Source: Strongyloides papillosus
Taxonomy: Eukaryota; Nematoda; Chromadorea; Rhabditida; Strongyloididae
DNA length: 64,000 nucleotides
Reading direction: 5' to 3'
NCBI GenBank assembly: GCA_005656395.1
Contig: SRSI01000069.1
Location: 434,001-498,000 of the forward strand
In this document: positions 47,008 to 58,593 of the stretch, piece by piece
Layout: each line of letters starts with the position of its first letter
How positions within the stretch are numbered: position 1 is the stretch's first letter
Made by a program: the position numbers and the translations under genes
The notes under the pieces: generated by a model
The model's database searches: none
The model's input: only the letters and a program-made list of their open reading frames with translations
Told to the model about the DNA's origin: nothing

Positions 47008-47582
47008 ATTTTATTATTACTTTTTTAAAAAAATAAAAGTTTTGTTTTATCATAAAAATTCTTTCTATTTCAAATGTTTAAAAGTTCACCAAATGAAAAT
47101 GTGGTTATTAATTTAATTTCCAACAGATTCTTTGAACTACTAGCTATCATTTGTAATTTTTATGACCAAAAATAATTTATAAACTAGGATTCTATTGTTT
47201 CAAAAAATGTTTGATGTGTTATCACAAAGATATTATACATTTCCAATTCATTATCATTTTTAAAAATAACTTTTTAATGATATTATTTCAATATCATTTT
47301 CAACTCCAAGAATCTATTCCTTTAACATAAATCAAATTATCTCTCATAAAGCATAAATTTTCCTTTGAATCCATTAAAAAGCAAAGGCAATAAATTTAAA
47401 AATTCATAAACAAATTTTATTCTCGATAACATATTCTCCAAAAAAAATCATTAAAAGCAGCACCATAAAATATTCCATTCCTATACCCCCATGAATAATG
47501 TAAATAAAAATAATAAAGGATTTTTTGTCCCCCAAAATGTATATAAAATAGGAAAAATAAATAAACAGAGAATTATTATAAT
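47008..47582. other. M1a-M2a spacer
   Basis: About 575 bp; similar to 52791-53321 in unit 2. It ends with the promoter of M2a (TATA at 47540-47548). No separate gene is seen. Confidence 0.5.
47540..47548 (+). promoter_or_regulatory. TATATAAAA box of M2a
   Basis: TATA box 43 bp before the M2a ATG. The same spacing and flanking TTTTGTCCCCCAAAATG block are seen in M2b (53279-53287). Confidence 0.6.
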
Positions 47583-49047
47583 ATGAAATTTTCATTGTCG
47601 ATAGTCAATTCATTTTTTGTATCAACTTTACTTTTAATTCAAGGATCCTGTTCGAATGATGTTGATTACAAGTTAACTCAGTCCTCGAAGAGTCTTAAAG
47701 AGCAGGTTAGAACTTATGTAAATCCTTGTGAAGATTTTTATCATTTTGCTTGTGGAAGTTGGTTGAACAAAGATGATGGAGAAAAGAAGACTGAAGATGG
47801 TTTAGAAGGTTTTGATATGAGAGGAAGATATTTAAATTTTACCATGGGTAATTTTGAAAACAGTTAAACATTCTAATGATTTTATTTTTCTAGATTTTCT
47901 TAATGGATCATATAGTAGATTATCTAAAACTTTGAGAAAACTTCATTCTATGAGTAATGATTGCGATTCAATTGAGGATGAAAATCTTCAAATAAGATGC
48001 AAGGGTGCAATTGTACAATTCTCAAGTTATGCTTTAGTAACATATTTCTTCCATACCCAGATTTTAAATCAAGAAAGATACTGGAAAAGTCTTGATAAAG
48101 CACAAGAAATGTATGAAAACATTCATGAAGAATTTGTGAAAATAATAGAAAATGATGATGAAATTCTTGATGACAGATCAAAGAAAAATGTTCTCAGGAA
48201 ACTGAAGTATATGAAATTTGATAGACATTTTCCAGAGCATATATATAGCATCGACAGAGTTGAAAAGTGCTATGATCTTTTTGATTATGACTTACAAGAT
48301 AAACCTGAAGATATATTAGAAAAAATTATAAATTATGGAAACAACACAAGAGCTGTGATAGGAGATTATCCATGTATAGAATTTATTAAAAAGAAGAATT
48401 ATTTCCATTTCTATCACCGTGATGCCATTGATATAGACTATTTATCTAATTTCAATTTGATTACTGCTACTCCAACGATTCTCAATGATCCACACTTTAG
48501 TGTAGATTTCATAGATGCCCTTAACTATGGAAGTATTGGTTCTCTGATTGGTAACAAAATAGGAAATGCTTTTGATAGACTAAATATACATTTTGATGCT
48601 GACCATAATTTCACAATGTTACTAACTGACGAATCAAGAAAAAAATATGACGATATGTTCAAATGTATAGAAACAAAATATACTAACGATAAAAAAGATA
48701 AAATTGATGAAAAAGTAACATTAGATGATAACTATGCTGACAATATTGGCCTTAAAATTGCTCATAGAGCTTACATGAATTACCTCCAAAGAAATGGCGA
48801 TTATGAATTGAAGGTTCCAGATTTTGAAATTTTTACTAGAGAACAACTTTTCTTCATTAATTATGGAAGATCTTTTTGTGAATCTAGAAATAATGTGTTA
48901 ACTGATGGTGTTTCAAAGGGTAGTAAACTTAAACCAGGACAAGTTCGTATCACAAGAACATTGGCTAATTATGAACCATTTTCTGAAGCTTTTAATTGCA
49001 AAGTTGGTTCTGCAATGAATCCAAAGGATAAGTGTAAAGTTTGGTAA
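47583..49047 (+). CDS. M2a: secreted M13/neprilysin-like pseudoprotease
   Basis: Exons 47583-47847 and 47894-49047 (phase 1; GTAAT/TCTAG), 472 residues. A signal peptide (MKFSLSIVNSFFVSTLLLIQ) is followed by PCEDFYHFACGSWL, the M13_N hallmark. The zinc-site region reads NYGSIGSLIGNKIGNAFD, so the HExxH residues are N, K and N. DNYADNIGLKIAH replaces ENxxD. The C-terminus CKVW matches the usual M13 ending. The fold is retained but zinc binding and proteolysis are lost. It is a distant paralogue of M1a in the same module. Confidence 0.82.
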
Positions 49048-49657
49048 AGATTTTATACTATTTTTAAATACTTCATAAATAAAAAAATATTTTTGACAAA
49101 GGTTTTTAAGTAGTTCTTATGCCTAAGAAAAGATAAAAATTACTTTTGGGAATTACAATGATAATTTCATTGTCAGAAAGTTTTACGTTAAAATTTTTTT
49201 GGAACATTGTATTAAGAAATAAATTTTCTTAACTATTTAGCAATATACTTTGTTCTGACCTATAGTTTTTCGATAAATCATTTAGTTAACCTATTAATAC
49301 ATGTCATCATTTAACATGTAACTCAATGACTCTATTAGCGTCTTATCATAAATGTTCTACATATAAATTGTTTGCCCCATAGTATATTTCACAATTTTTT
49401 ACACCTCACAATCACTTTAAATAATAAATAATAGATTTTTGGAGAATATGATCATTTGTTTTTATTTCTTTATATCATATGTTGAAAAGTACCTTTTTAT
49501 TTAATGTCTTTATTATGTTTGACGGTATTATTGTATTAAACAAAAAGCCCTAGCCCATACTTTTTCTTTTTATTAACTTTTAAATCTTTTCAGGACATAT
49601 TTACTATAATATATAAAAGCGAGAAAATTTCGCAATCTCATATTTTTCTTTCTACTG
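49048..49657. other. Module junction and X2 promoter
   Basis: About 610 bp. The first ~180 bp (TTTTTAAGTAGTTCTTATGC in outline) match the spacer of the small-protein array further right. Unit 2 begins near 49232. X2 TATA box at 49610-49618. Confidence 0.6.
49610..49618 (+). promoter_or_regulatory. TATATAAAA box of X2
   Basis: 48 bp before the X2 ATG. Confidence 0.6.
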
Positions 49658-50790
49658 ATGTCAACTGCTCCTAAAAAAGTTGACGGACAAGATATGTCTA
49701 CTGTAAAAAGTGTAAATAATCTCTTTACTTTCTCCAATGGAGAAGCTAAATTTCGGGAGGAATTCGCTGACCACAAAGAGCGAATGCGACGGGCAAATGG
49801 GTGTTCACCTGGATTGAACCTCATATTAGCTAAAAATGTTAAAGAAGATTTGAAAAAGTTATTTAAAGGCATGTTTGCTTGTTTTTAATCACTTTTAATA
49901 AATTGATTTTTTAGAAGCCAAAGAATTTAAAGGCCTACGCTTGGAGATAAGGCAATTTGTTAAAGATGAAGTCCACCCTACTATAAAAAGACTCTCAAAG
50001 GAGGAGGAGAAGAGGAAGGGCGGAAAAAAGGATCTTGTAACTGATATAGAGGATCCAAAATTTAATTTCTTCCCTAACTTCTCTGAGGATGAAGATGATG
50101 AAGAAGAAAACGTGCCAAAGGATGAGAATGAAGAAAAGAGTGGAAAAGTTAAGAAATGGCCTGGCTATGAACCCGTTGAAATCATCGATATAGAGGAAGG
50201 ACAGACGGGTATAACATTCGAGAGGCTATTCACCAAGGAGAGGATTGGTAACAACGTTACGCAAATACTCCTCGAAGATCCATACCTCCACACAAGAGAG
50301 CAACTCCGTGTACTCATGCGATTTATACTTAGCATGAAGTTCACGTACAATGAATTCTGCCAAATACACGTGAGGACTAGAGAAAACACGGGCAGATCCT
50401 TCATCTATAACTATCTTAAAGAGAGATACCCCGAGTACACACACGCTCGGTTGATTCAAATGGAGCGCGATGAGATAACACAAAATCTCATTTTTGTCAA
50501 GAAAAGGTGTGCTGATAGAGGGATAGACTTTAGTTATAACTTCGTCCCAAGTATGCACGATAGGCTCATAATGTAAGTTTCATTTTTACCTTGTCATTTT
50601 ATACTTTCTTTTTAGATTTAATTCAGGTATTGTAGCTATTCCTGGAAGAGGCCTCGGTATCTATCAGATGAGTGATACCAGATATGTTAAAGAATGGGAC
50701 CGCCTAAGTTGTAAAGGATGTAGGATTCAAATTAATCGTCTAAAAGGCTTCAACGTCGCTAAGGATAATATTTATAAGATATCAATCTGA
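49658..50790 (+). CDS. Gene X2, orphan intracellular protein
   Basis: Exons 49658-49868, 49915-50572 and 50616-50790 have the same lengths as X1 (211, 658, 175), 347 residues. The GC donor of intron 1 (AAAG|GCATGT) is retained unchanged. Differences from X1 are a few substitutions, for example in the acidic region (VPKDENEEKS) and near FIYNYLKERY. The frame is intact throughout, implying recent duplication or selection. Function unknown. Confidence 0.75.
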
Positions 50791-51145
50791 TTTTTTTAAA
50801 GTGATTATTTGTATATATTGTACTTTTTTATAATAAGCGATTGTAAATATTTTTTTTGTAATGTATTTTGTATTATATGTATGATTTAGTATATTAAATA
50901 AATGATTGGAAGAAATTTTTATTTGTCCAAAAAATTGTTTTACATACAATATTATCTACATTAAAATATATAAAATATTTTATCATGTAATGAGGCAATA
51001 AAAAGAATGACACATTAGAATATCTTCAATCTAAAAATTAACATGTCATATGTTAATATTTTCCATGAATAATGGAAATGCTATGAAATATTTTTCATGT
51101 TGAAAAGTATATAAAATGTGAAAATAAATTAATTTTTAAAAAAAG
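50791..51145. other. X2-M1b spacer
   Basis: About 355 bp, nearly identical to the X1-M1a spacer. M1b TATA box at 51108-51116. Confidence 0.6.
51108..51116 (+). promoter_or_regulatory. TATATAAAA box of M1b
   Basis: 38 bp before the ATG. Confidence 0.6.
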
Positions 51146-52790
51146 ATGAAATTCCTTTGGTTGGTCTTCAATTTTTATCTTCTGACAGTACTATTAGTGA
51201 GGGAAGGATCCAGTGCAGGAGCTGGTAACAAATGGTCCGGTGAAAATGAACTAGAGGATGTTTCAAAAGGTCTTAAAGAATATCTAGATGGAAATAAATA
51301 CCAATGTACTGAAAACTTGGATTTCTATACTTTTACTTGTAGTAAGTGGGCTGAGAATGAGAAGAAAAAGGAGAGGATCGTTCCAGATATGGCTATTAAC
51401 TATAGAAATATAATGTTTCAAAAGTTTATAAAAAGTAATGTTGAGATATTAATTTCTAGTGATAATAATTTGTTTTTTAGGTACTCTTAATATAAAAACT
51501 ATCAATGAAACTAAGTTGGTTAAGGATAGTCTTAATATTACAACTGGCAATGTAAAGACTTGGTCGAAGGAAAATACAACTTCTAAAACTACCAATGAAG
51601 CTGGTTTGTTTGACGATAAAATGGATATTAGAATCAACAACAGATCTTATTTGTTGGAGGAATTTTCAGTATTTTACCATGAATGTAATGAGTTGAAAAG
51701 TAAAAAAGAAATCTTCAAATGTCAACAAAAAGTACTCAAAATCGGATATCCTATCTATTTTTCCCAATTCTTGAGAGAAAACAGATTTTCCGATGAAGTA
51801 ACAAATAAATTTAAAATAGTCGAGAAGATAGCTAAGAATATTAGAGAGGAATTCAAGCGACTGATAATGAATAAATGGTTCATCAAGTCTAATGAAGCAG
51901 CTATGATGATAAAAAAAATAGATAACATGAAGTTTAGATATGGATATAGTTATGAAGCTTTGTTTAATGATATTCAAATAGAGGAATGTTATAATGATTT
52001 ATTATTGAACGCCACCACTGGTTATAAGCGTACAGCTTTTGAAGTTATTGGAAATTATTCGTATCTTGCTGAAACTTTAACTAAAAATGTTCCTAGAGAA
52101 TGTAAATTTATCTATGAAAATGACGAGTATCCTGTTGATCCGTTTGATTTGTTGTTTTCAAGATATGTTCCTGAAATAAACGAATTTGTCATCCACCACC
52201 ACGTACTTAATGAACCAAAATTCAGTACAAAGTATCCTGAATCATTGAATTATGGTGGTGTAGGCTTCGAGATTGCAAGGCAAATTGCAATGGCCTTCGT
52301 AGGAAACAATACATTCAGAGATTACAATGGTATACTAGCAAGTGAAATGTTCAGTACAAAATTCAAGCATCAACATGAAGTTAGTACAAGTTGTTTTATG
52401 CAGAAATATGGTGAAGAATTTTCTAAAGGAGAAAACTACAGAAACCTTAGAAGTTATCCACAATTAAATAGTGATATTGCTGATAGTATTGGTCTTAAAG
52501 TTGCCCATTTAGCATATATGAGATACTTTAGAAATGTAAATGGAAAAGAACCTAAGATTCCTGGATTTGAGAAGTTAAGTGGTGAAGAATTGTTCTTCAT
52601 GAGTTTCAGTAGAGGTTTATGTGAAGATAAGAGTAATTATGATACCTTTTTCCAATTGAAGGATCATACAATTTCACCTTCTTCAAAACGTGTCGTTGGA
52701 GCTTTATATAATTATAAGCCATTTACTTATGCTTTTGGATGTAAAATTGTCAATCCAATAGCGACAGCTAATGAGTGTAATCTTTTATAA
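51146..52790 (+). CDS. M1b: secreted M13-like pseudoprotease
   Basis: Exons 51146-51434 and 51481-52790 (phase 1), 532 residues. Protein is nearly identical to M1a from residue MDIRINNRS onward, with the same IARQIAMAF in place of the zinc site and the same signal peptide. It is 21 residues shorter: the segment before MDIRINN (about 51540-51615) differs in length and sequence from M1a. The frame is intact. Confidence 0.82.
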
Positions 52791-53321
52791 ATTTTATTAT
52801 TACTTTTTTAAAAAAATAAAAGTTTTGTCTTATGATAAAAATTCTTTCTATTTCAAATTTAAAAGTTCATCAAATGAAAACGTGATTATTAATTTAATTT
52901 CCAACAGATTCTTTGAACTACTAGCGATCTCTTGCAACTTTTATGGCCAAAAATAATTTATAAACCAGAATTCCATTGTCTCAAAAGATGTTTGATGTGT
53001 TATCACAAAGATATTATACATTTTCAATTCATTATCATTTGCAATTTCGAGAATCTATTCCTTTAACATAAATCAAATTATCTCTTATAAAGCATAAATT
53101 TTCCTTTGAATCCATTAACAAGCAAAAGCAATAAATTGAATAATTCATAAAAAAAATTTTATGCTCGATAACATATTCTCCAAAAAAAATCATTAAAAGC
53201 AGCACCATAAAATATTTCATTCCTATACCCCCATGAATAATGTAAATAAAAATAAAGGATTTTTTGTCCCCCAAAATGTATATAAAATAGAAAAAGTTAA
53301 TAAACAGAGAATTATTATAAA
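52791..53321. other. M1b-M2b spacer
   Basis: About 530 bp, homologous to 47008-47582. Contains the M2b TATA box. Confidence 0.5.
53279..53287 (+). promoter_or_regulatory. TATATAAAA box of M2b
   Basis: 43 bp before the ATG. Confidence 0.6.
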
Positions 53322-54781
53322 ATGAAATTTTCATTGTCGATAGTCAATTCATTTCTGGTGTCAATTTTATTTGTAATTCAAGGATTCTGTTCAAATGATG
53401 TTGATTACAAGTTAAGTCAATCCTCAAAGAGTCTTAAAGAGCAGATTAATATTAATGTAAATCCTTGTGAAGATTTTTATCATTTTGCTTGTGGAAATTG
53501 GTTGGATAAAGATGATGAACCTAAGGTGAAAGATTCTAGTTTAGAAAGTTTAGCATGGAGAAGAAGTTATGATCATTTTAGAAGGGGTAATTTTTAAAAC
53601 TGTTAAGCATTATAAAGATTTTATTTTTTTTAGATTTCTTCCATAGATTTTACAATAAATTATCTAAAACTTTGAAAAAACTTTCTTTTATGGATAGAGC
53701 TTGTGATAAAGGATTTTCTGATCGTGATAGATGCAAGAAAAAGTTTGAAAAATTTTCAACCTATGCTTTAGTAACATATTACTTCCATACCCAGATTTTT
53801 AATCAAGAAAGATACTGGAAAAGTCTTGATAAGGCACAAGAAATGTATGAAAACATTCATGAAGAGTTCGTAAAAATAATAGAAAATGATGATGAAATTC
53901 TTGATGACAGATCTAAGAAGAATGTTCTCAGGAAGTTGAAGTATATGAAATTTGATAGACATTTTCCAGAGCATATATATAGCATCGACAGAGTTGAAAA
54001 GTGTTATGATCTTATTGATTATGACTTACAAGATAAAGCTGAAGATATAGTAGAAAAAATTATTAATTATGGAAACAACACAAGAGCTGTGACAGGGGAT
54101 TTTCCATGTATAGATTTTGTTAATATGAAAAATTTTACCCATTTTTATGACCGTAATGACGTTGATATACACTATTTACCTAATTTTAATTTGGTTTCTC
54201 CTATCCCAATGATTCTCGAAGATCCACACTTCAGTATTGATTTCATAGATGCCCTTAACTATGGAGGCATGGGTTCTCTCATTGGTAACAAAATAGGAAG
54301 TGCTTTTAATAGACAAAATATACATTTTGATTCTGACCATAATTTCACAATGTTATTAACTGACGAATCAAGGAAAAAATATAATGATATGTTCAAATGT
54401 ATAGAAAGAAAATATAATAACGATAAAAAAGATAAATTTGATAAAAAATTAACATTAGATGACAATTATTCTGACAATATTGGCCTTAAAATTGCTCATA
54501 GAGCTTACATGAACTACCTCCAAAGAAATGGCGATTATGAATTGAAGGTTCCAGATTTTGAAATTTTTACCAGAGAACAACTTTTCTTCATTAATTATGG
54601 AAGATCTTATTGTGAATCTAGATTTAATGTGTTTAATAAACATTTTACAGGTAAAAATAGGGTTAAAGAAGGACAAGTTCGCATCACAAAAACATTAGCT
54701 AATTATGAACCATTTGCTAAAGCTTTTAATTGCAAAGTTGGTTCTACAATGAATCCAAAGGATAAGTGTAAAGTTTGGTAA
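53322..54781 (+). CDS. M2b: secreted M13-like pseudoprotease
   Basis: Exons 53322-53586 and 53634-54781 (phase 1), 470 residues. Signal peptide MKFSLSIVNSFLVSILFVIQ, PCEDFYHFACGNWL, and the degenerate zinc region NYGGMGSLIGNKIGSAFN (H, E, H replaced by N, K, S). C-terminus CKVW. Many amino-acid differences from M2a lie after the intron (FHRFYNKLSKTLKK; DRACDKGFSDRDR), so this pair is more diverged than the X or M1 pairs. Confidence 0.82.
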
Positions 54782-55108
54782 AGATTTCAAATGATTTTAT
54801 ACTACTTTTTAAATTATATAAATAAAAAATTATTTTTAATAAAGATTTTTAAGTAGTTATTATGCTTAAGAAGAAATATAAATTATATGTGGGAATTAAA
54901 TGATCAATTCATTGTTAAAAAGATCTAAAATTAATTTTTTTTGAAACAATGTAATGAAAATTTGTAAATATGGTTTTTTGTAATATTCGAAATCCGATTA
55001 AAAGGTTTTCTTGTTGGTTTTTATACTTTTAAACAATATTTATGGATGCTAAAGAGTGAAATCTGAAAAATATTACCATTAATAACTTTTATTTGATTTA
55101 TGAATTTT
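54782..55108. other. M2b to array spacer
   Basis: About 330 bp. The sequence corresponds to the repeating spacer of the array, including TTTTTAAGTAGTTATTATGC, GAAACAATGTAATGAAA and ACTTTTAAACAATATTTATGGAT blocks, and runs straight into array copy 1. Confidence 0.6.
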
Positions 55109-55616
55109 TCATCTAAAGTTATATTGATAACCCTGAGACTTCCAATAATCAATTTGGGTTATATTACACATTGAATGGTTATCTCCGATATATAAACTGA
55201 GCCAATAACAAAAGATACATATTGTTTGAAAGTAAATACGTTCATTGACATCACAAGCACAATCTCCAACATAAAATACAGTAGCATATTCATGATCGAG
55301 GAAATTATTGTATTTTATAATCAAATGCACTCTTAAAAATGTTTCAATAGCGTAAAATCTTTTTTTACATATACTACAACACTTCCAAAGGCTTTCATGA
55401 TATGTCCATACACGTTACCCTTTAGGTAAGTGAAATTTTTTATTTTCGCTACTTGATTGCCGGTTGCTTTCTGACAGGTTTCTATAGATAAATTATTTTT
55501 TAGATGTTTTAATTTACTTCGACCTCTGTAAAAAATTTAGCCTATTGAGAAGTTAAATCGAAATATGGAAGTAGAAAAATAAATAAGTAATTACAATAAT
55601 TCTCATTGCTGTTAAA
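55109..55616 (-). pseudogene. Small secreted Cys-rich family, copy 1 (broken)
   Basis: The ATG (MRIIVIT) aligns with copy 4, but a net 4-bp deletion in the signal-peptide segment shifts the frame. The conserved Trp codon (QWVKF) is TAG, and further stops follow. The C-terminal half is still open: FYVGDCACDVNERIYFQTIC, then IFCYWLSLYIGDNHSMC. Either a pseudogene or a gene reduced to its second half. Confidence 0.8.
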
Positions 55617-56286
55617 TAACCAAAAAATATTTTTAAACATATACATATTATTTTTACAACACATATTTACAACAATCAAATATTATGATTAATTATTTTT
55701 ATCATTTTAATTAAATATATATTATGGTAATAAAAGGGATAAATACCATGAATGTTACATCATTATTCGATTCACAAAAACTATTTAGTTTATATTAGAA
55801 TTAAATCAACTCTTTAATGAATACGTTTTATATTTTTAAAGTTGTAAGTGCCATTATTTTTAAAATATTTTTAACAACAAGTTTTTAGTAATTATTATAT
55901 ATAAGAAAAATATGAATTATTTTTAAGAATTAAAATGACCAATTTATTATCAAAAAGTTTTTAAATCAAATTTTTTTGAAACAAAGTAATGAAATAATTG
56001 TTACAGTGATTTTTTTGGCAATATTATGAAGTTTGTTTAAAGATAATTTTGACTTTTATGCTTTTAAACAATATTTGTGGATACTTGGTGGTGTAATCTT
56101 GGAAAAAATGGCAATGATATGTTTTATTTTGTTATATAAATGTTTCATCTGAAATGATATAGAAAGATTGTGTTTTTTATGCATAATATTTTTATTCAAT
56201 GTCAAATTTAATATATTTCCAACTTTTTCCTCATTGTTTAACATCATAATATTAATAAATATCATTTTTTCTAATCAATGGAGTAA
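55617..56286. other. Array spacer 1-2
   Basis: About 670 bp of recurrent array spacer. It contains the upstream element of copy 1 (degenerate form near 55746-55790). Confidence 0.5.
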
Positions 56287-56786
56287 TTAACTATAAATCA
56301 ATTTCATTGAGTTCCAAGCATCAACTGGATTTATTCTACACATTTAATGATTGCCATAAATAATCCGACTACATCAATAAGTTTAAATACATATTGCTTG
56401 AAAATAAGTACAAAAATCATCAACACAAGAACAATCTCCTACATAAAAAAAATTTTGTTTAGAATGATTAGTTTTCGGATTGTATACTCTTTTATATGTC
56501 ACTCTTGATTATGTTTCCATATAATATAATCTGTTACCTGGGGTATTTAAACCAATACACATAAAAGCATCTGAGGCTTCTATGCTTTCTAACGTCACTT
56601 TATAAATTTTATTTTGTAGTTATATTCATTTCTGGGAAGTTATATCCTGACATGATTCTATAGTTGAATTTTTTCCCCAGTGAGGTACTCTTCTTTTACT
56701 TTTGTACTCAGATTAACCCATTGAGAATTTAGATCAAAATATAGAAACCAAAATAATAAATAAAAAGTAATTGCATTAATTCTCAT
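56287..56786 (-). pseudogene. Small secreted Cys-rich family, copy 2 (broken)
   Basis: Starts MRINAITFY and keeps NSQWVN, then shifts frame before the TIE-x-CQ motif. The distal part reads YVGDCSCVDDFCTYFQAICI but is interrupted by stops in place of conserved Tyr/Trp codons and near NHSMC. It ends NPVDAWNSMK. Multiple lesions make it a clear pseudogene. Confidence 0.85.
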
Positions 56787-57415
56787 TGTTACTTTATGGT
56801 TAAAATGATATCTCACAAAATATATTTTCAACAATCAAATATTAGCATTAAAAATTTGTCATTTTAATTAAATTTATACAATGATAATAAAAGAGCATAA
56901 GTGTTACTGATGCTACATTATTATTTGATTTACAAAAAATATTTAGTTTATATTATAATTAAATCAACTCTTCATTGAATAAGTTTTAGATTTTTGAAGT
57001 TATAAATAAGACAATTTTTAAAATTTTCTTGATAAAGGTTACTAAATAGTTAATATATTTGAGAAGGAATTAATATATTATTTTTTAGAATAAAAATGAT
57101 CAAGTATTCATTAAAAATTTTTTAATCTAAGTTTTTTTGAAACAAAGTGATGAAACAATTATTTAGATGATTTTTTTTAATTTTTAAGGTTTTAAAAAAT
57201 ATTTATAGATGATTATTATTGTAATCTTTAAAATAATGACTATGATAAGTTTTCTTTTGTTGTATAAATGCTTCATCTGAGAAGATATAGAAAGATTTTG
57301 ATTTATATGCATAATATTTTTATCCGATGTCAAATTGAAATATATCTCTTACTTTTTTCTCATTATTTAACATCTTAATATGAATAAATGTATTTTTTTC
57401 TCATCAATAGAATAA
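56787..57415. other. Array spacer 2-3
   Basis: About 630 bp of recurrent spacer; upstream element of copy 2 near 56892-56938. Confidence 0.5.
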
Positions 57416-57904
57416 TTAACCATTATTTAAATTCATAGACTTCCAAGCAATAACTGGATTTATTGTACACATTGAATGATTACCATAGATTAAACGACCA
57501 AACCAATAAGTATAGATACATATTGCTTGAAAGTAAGTACAAAGACTATCACCACAAGCACAATCTCCTACATAAGAAAATTTAGATATTTCAGGATAAA
57601 ATATCGAATCATGTACTCGTTTAAATGTTACTCTTGAATATGTTTCTCTATAGTAAAATCTGTTGACTGGGGTATATAGACCAATACCCTTAAAAGCCTT
57701 TAAGATTTCTTTGTCTTCCATAGTCACTGTGTAAGTTTGATTTCTAAATCCAAATATTATCTGAGCAGTTATGTTTTGGCATAATTCTATTGTTGAATTT
57801 TTTCCCCAGCGATATACTCTATTTCTAGTTTTGTAGTCAAATTTAACCCATTCAAAAGTTAAATCAAAATATAGAAATAATAAAATTGATGAAAAGATAA
57901 TCAT
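57416..57904 (-). CDS. Small secreted Cys-rich family, copy 3
   Basis: 162 residues, single exon. A short hydrophobic signal segment (MIIFSSILLFLYFDLTF) is followed by EWVKFDYKTRNRVYRWGKNS, then STIELCQNITAQ, GIGLYTPVNRFYYRETYSRV and the conserved Cys core YVGDCACGDSLCTYFQAICI with NHSMC (pattern C-x-C-x4-C-x5-C, then C). Two N-x-T sites. The N-terminus lacks the usual MRII-V-I start and may be slightly altered. Function unknown. Confidence 0.72.
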   Translation of the reverse strand: MIIFSSILLFLYFDLTFEWVKFDYKTRNRVYRWGKNSTIELCQNITAQIIFGFRNQTYTVTMEDKEILKAFKGIGLYTPVNRFYYRETYSRVTFKRVHDSIFYPEISKFSYVGDCACGDSLCTYFQAICIYTYWFGRLIYGNHSMCTINPVIAWKSMNLNNG

Positions 57905-58593
57905 GTTATTTTTATCTTTGTTATATGGTTAAAATAAAAATTTACAAGATATGTATTATTTTACAATATATACTTTCAATGATCAAAAATTATAATTAAA
58001 CAATTTTATCATTTTAATAAAATACATATAATGATAATAAAAGAGCATAAGTGTTACTGATGCTACATCATTATTTGATTTACAAAAAACTATTTGGTTT
58101 ATATTGTAATTAAATCAACTCTTTATTGAATAAGTTTTATATTTTTGAAGTTATAAATAATACAATTTAAAAAATATTCTTGATAGGCGTTTCTAAGTAG
58201 TAAATATACTTGAGAATGAATTAATGTATTATTTTTGGGAATAAAAACGATCAAATATTAAAAAAAAATCTTAACTTCAAATTTTTTGGAAACAAAGTAA
58301 TGATATAATTGTTAAAATGATTCTTTTGTAGTACTAGGAAGTTGATTTAAAGATCTTTTTTTTTTAATTTCTATGTTTTTATACATTTTTTTGTGGATGT
58401 TTACTAATGTAATCTTCAAAATAATAGCGATGATAAGTTTTCATTGGTATGTAAATTTCTCATCCAATATGATATAGGAAGATTGTTTTTTATATGGATA
58501 AGTTTTTTGTTAAATATAATATATTCAAATTTTTTTGCATAATTTAACCTTATAATGTTAAGAAGCTATTATGTTTACTCATCAATTGATGTT
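57905..58593. other. Array spacer 3-4
   Basis: About 690 bp; includes the conserved upstream element of copy 3 (58036-58082). Confidence 0.5.
58036..58082 (-). promoter_or_regulatory. Conserved upstream element of the array genes
   Basis: A block ATAAAAGAGCATAAGTG, then TTACTGATGCTACATC and ATTATTTGATTTAC (+ strand) lies 130-180 bp upstream of this gene. It recurs upstream of the other copies near 55746, 56892, 59219, 60592, 61780 and 63079. The core GATGCTACATC is an imperfect palindrome. Confidence 0.5.

Larger units (their letters stand above)
43385..49231. repeat. Duplicated three-gene module, unit 1
   Basis: About 5.85 kb containing gene X1, M1a and M2a, all on +. It is followed directly by unit 2. 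The shift between homologous points is 5,844-5,845 bp up to M1, then 5,783 at the M1 stop, 5,739 at M2 start and 5,734 at M2 stop, owing to small indels. The junction lies near the block CTTTGTTCTGACCTAT at 43403 and 49248. Confidence 0.9.
49232..54975. repeat. Duplicated three-gene module, unit 2
   Basis: Second copy with X2, M1b and M2b in the same order and strand. Nucleotide identity is very high over X and most of M1 and lower over M2. The right edge merges into the spacer of the small-protein array. Confidence 0.88.
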
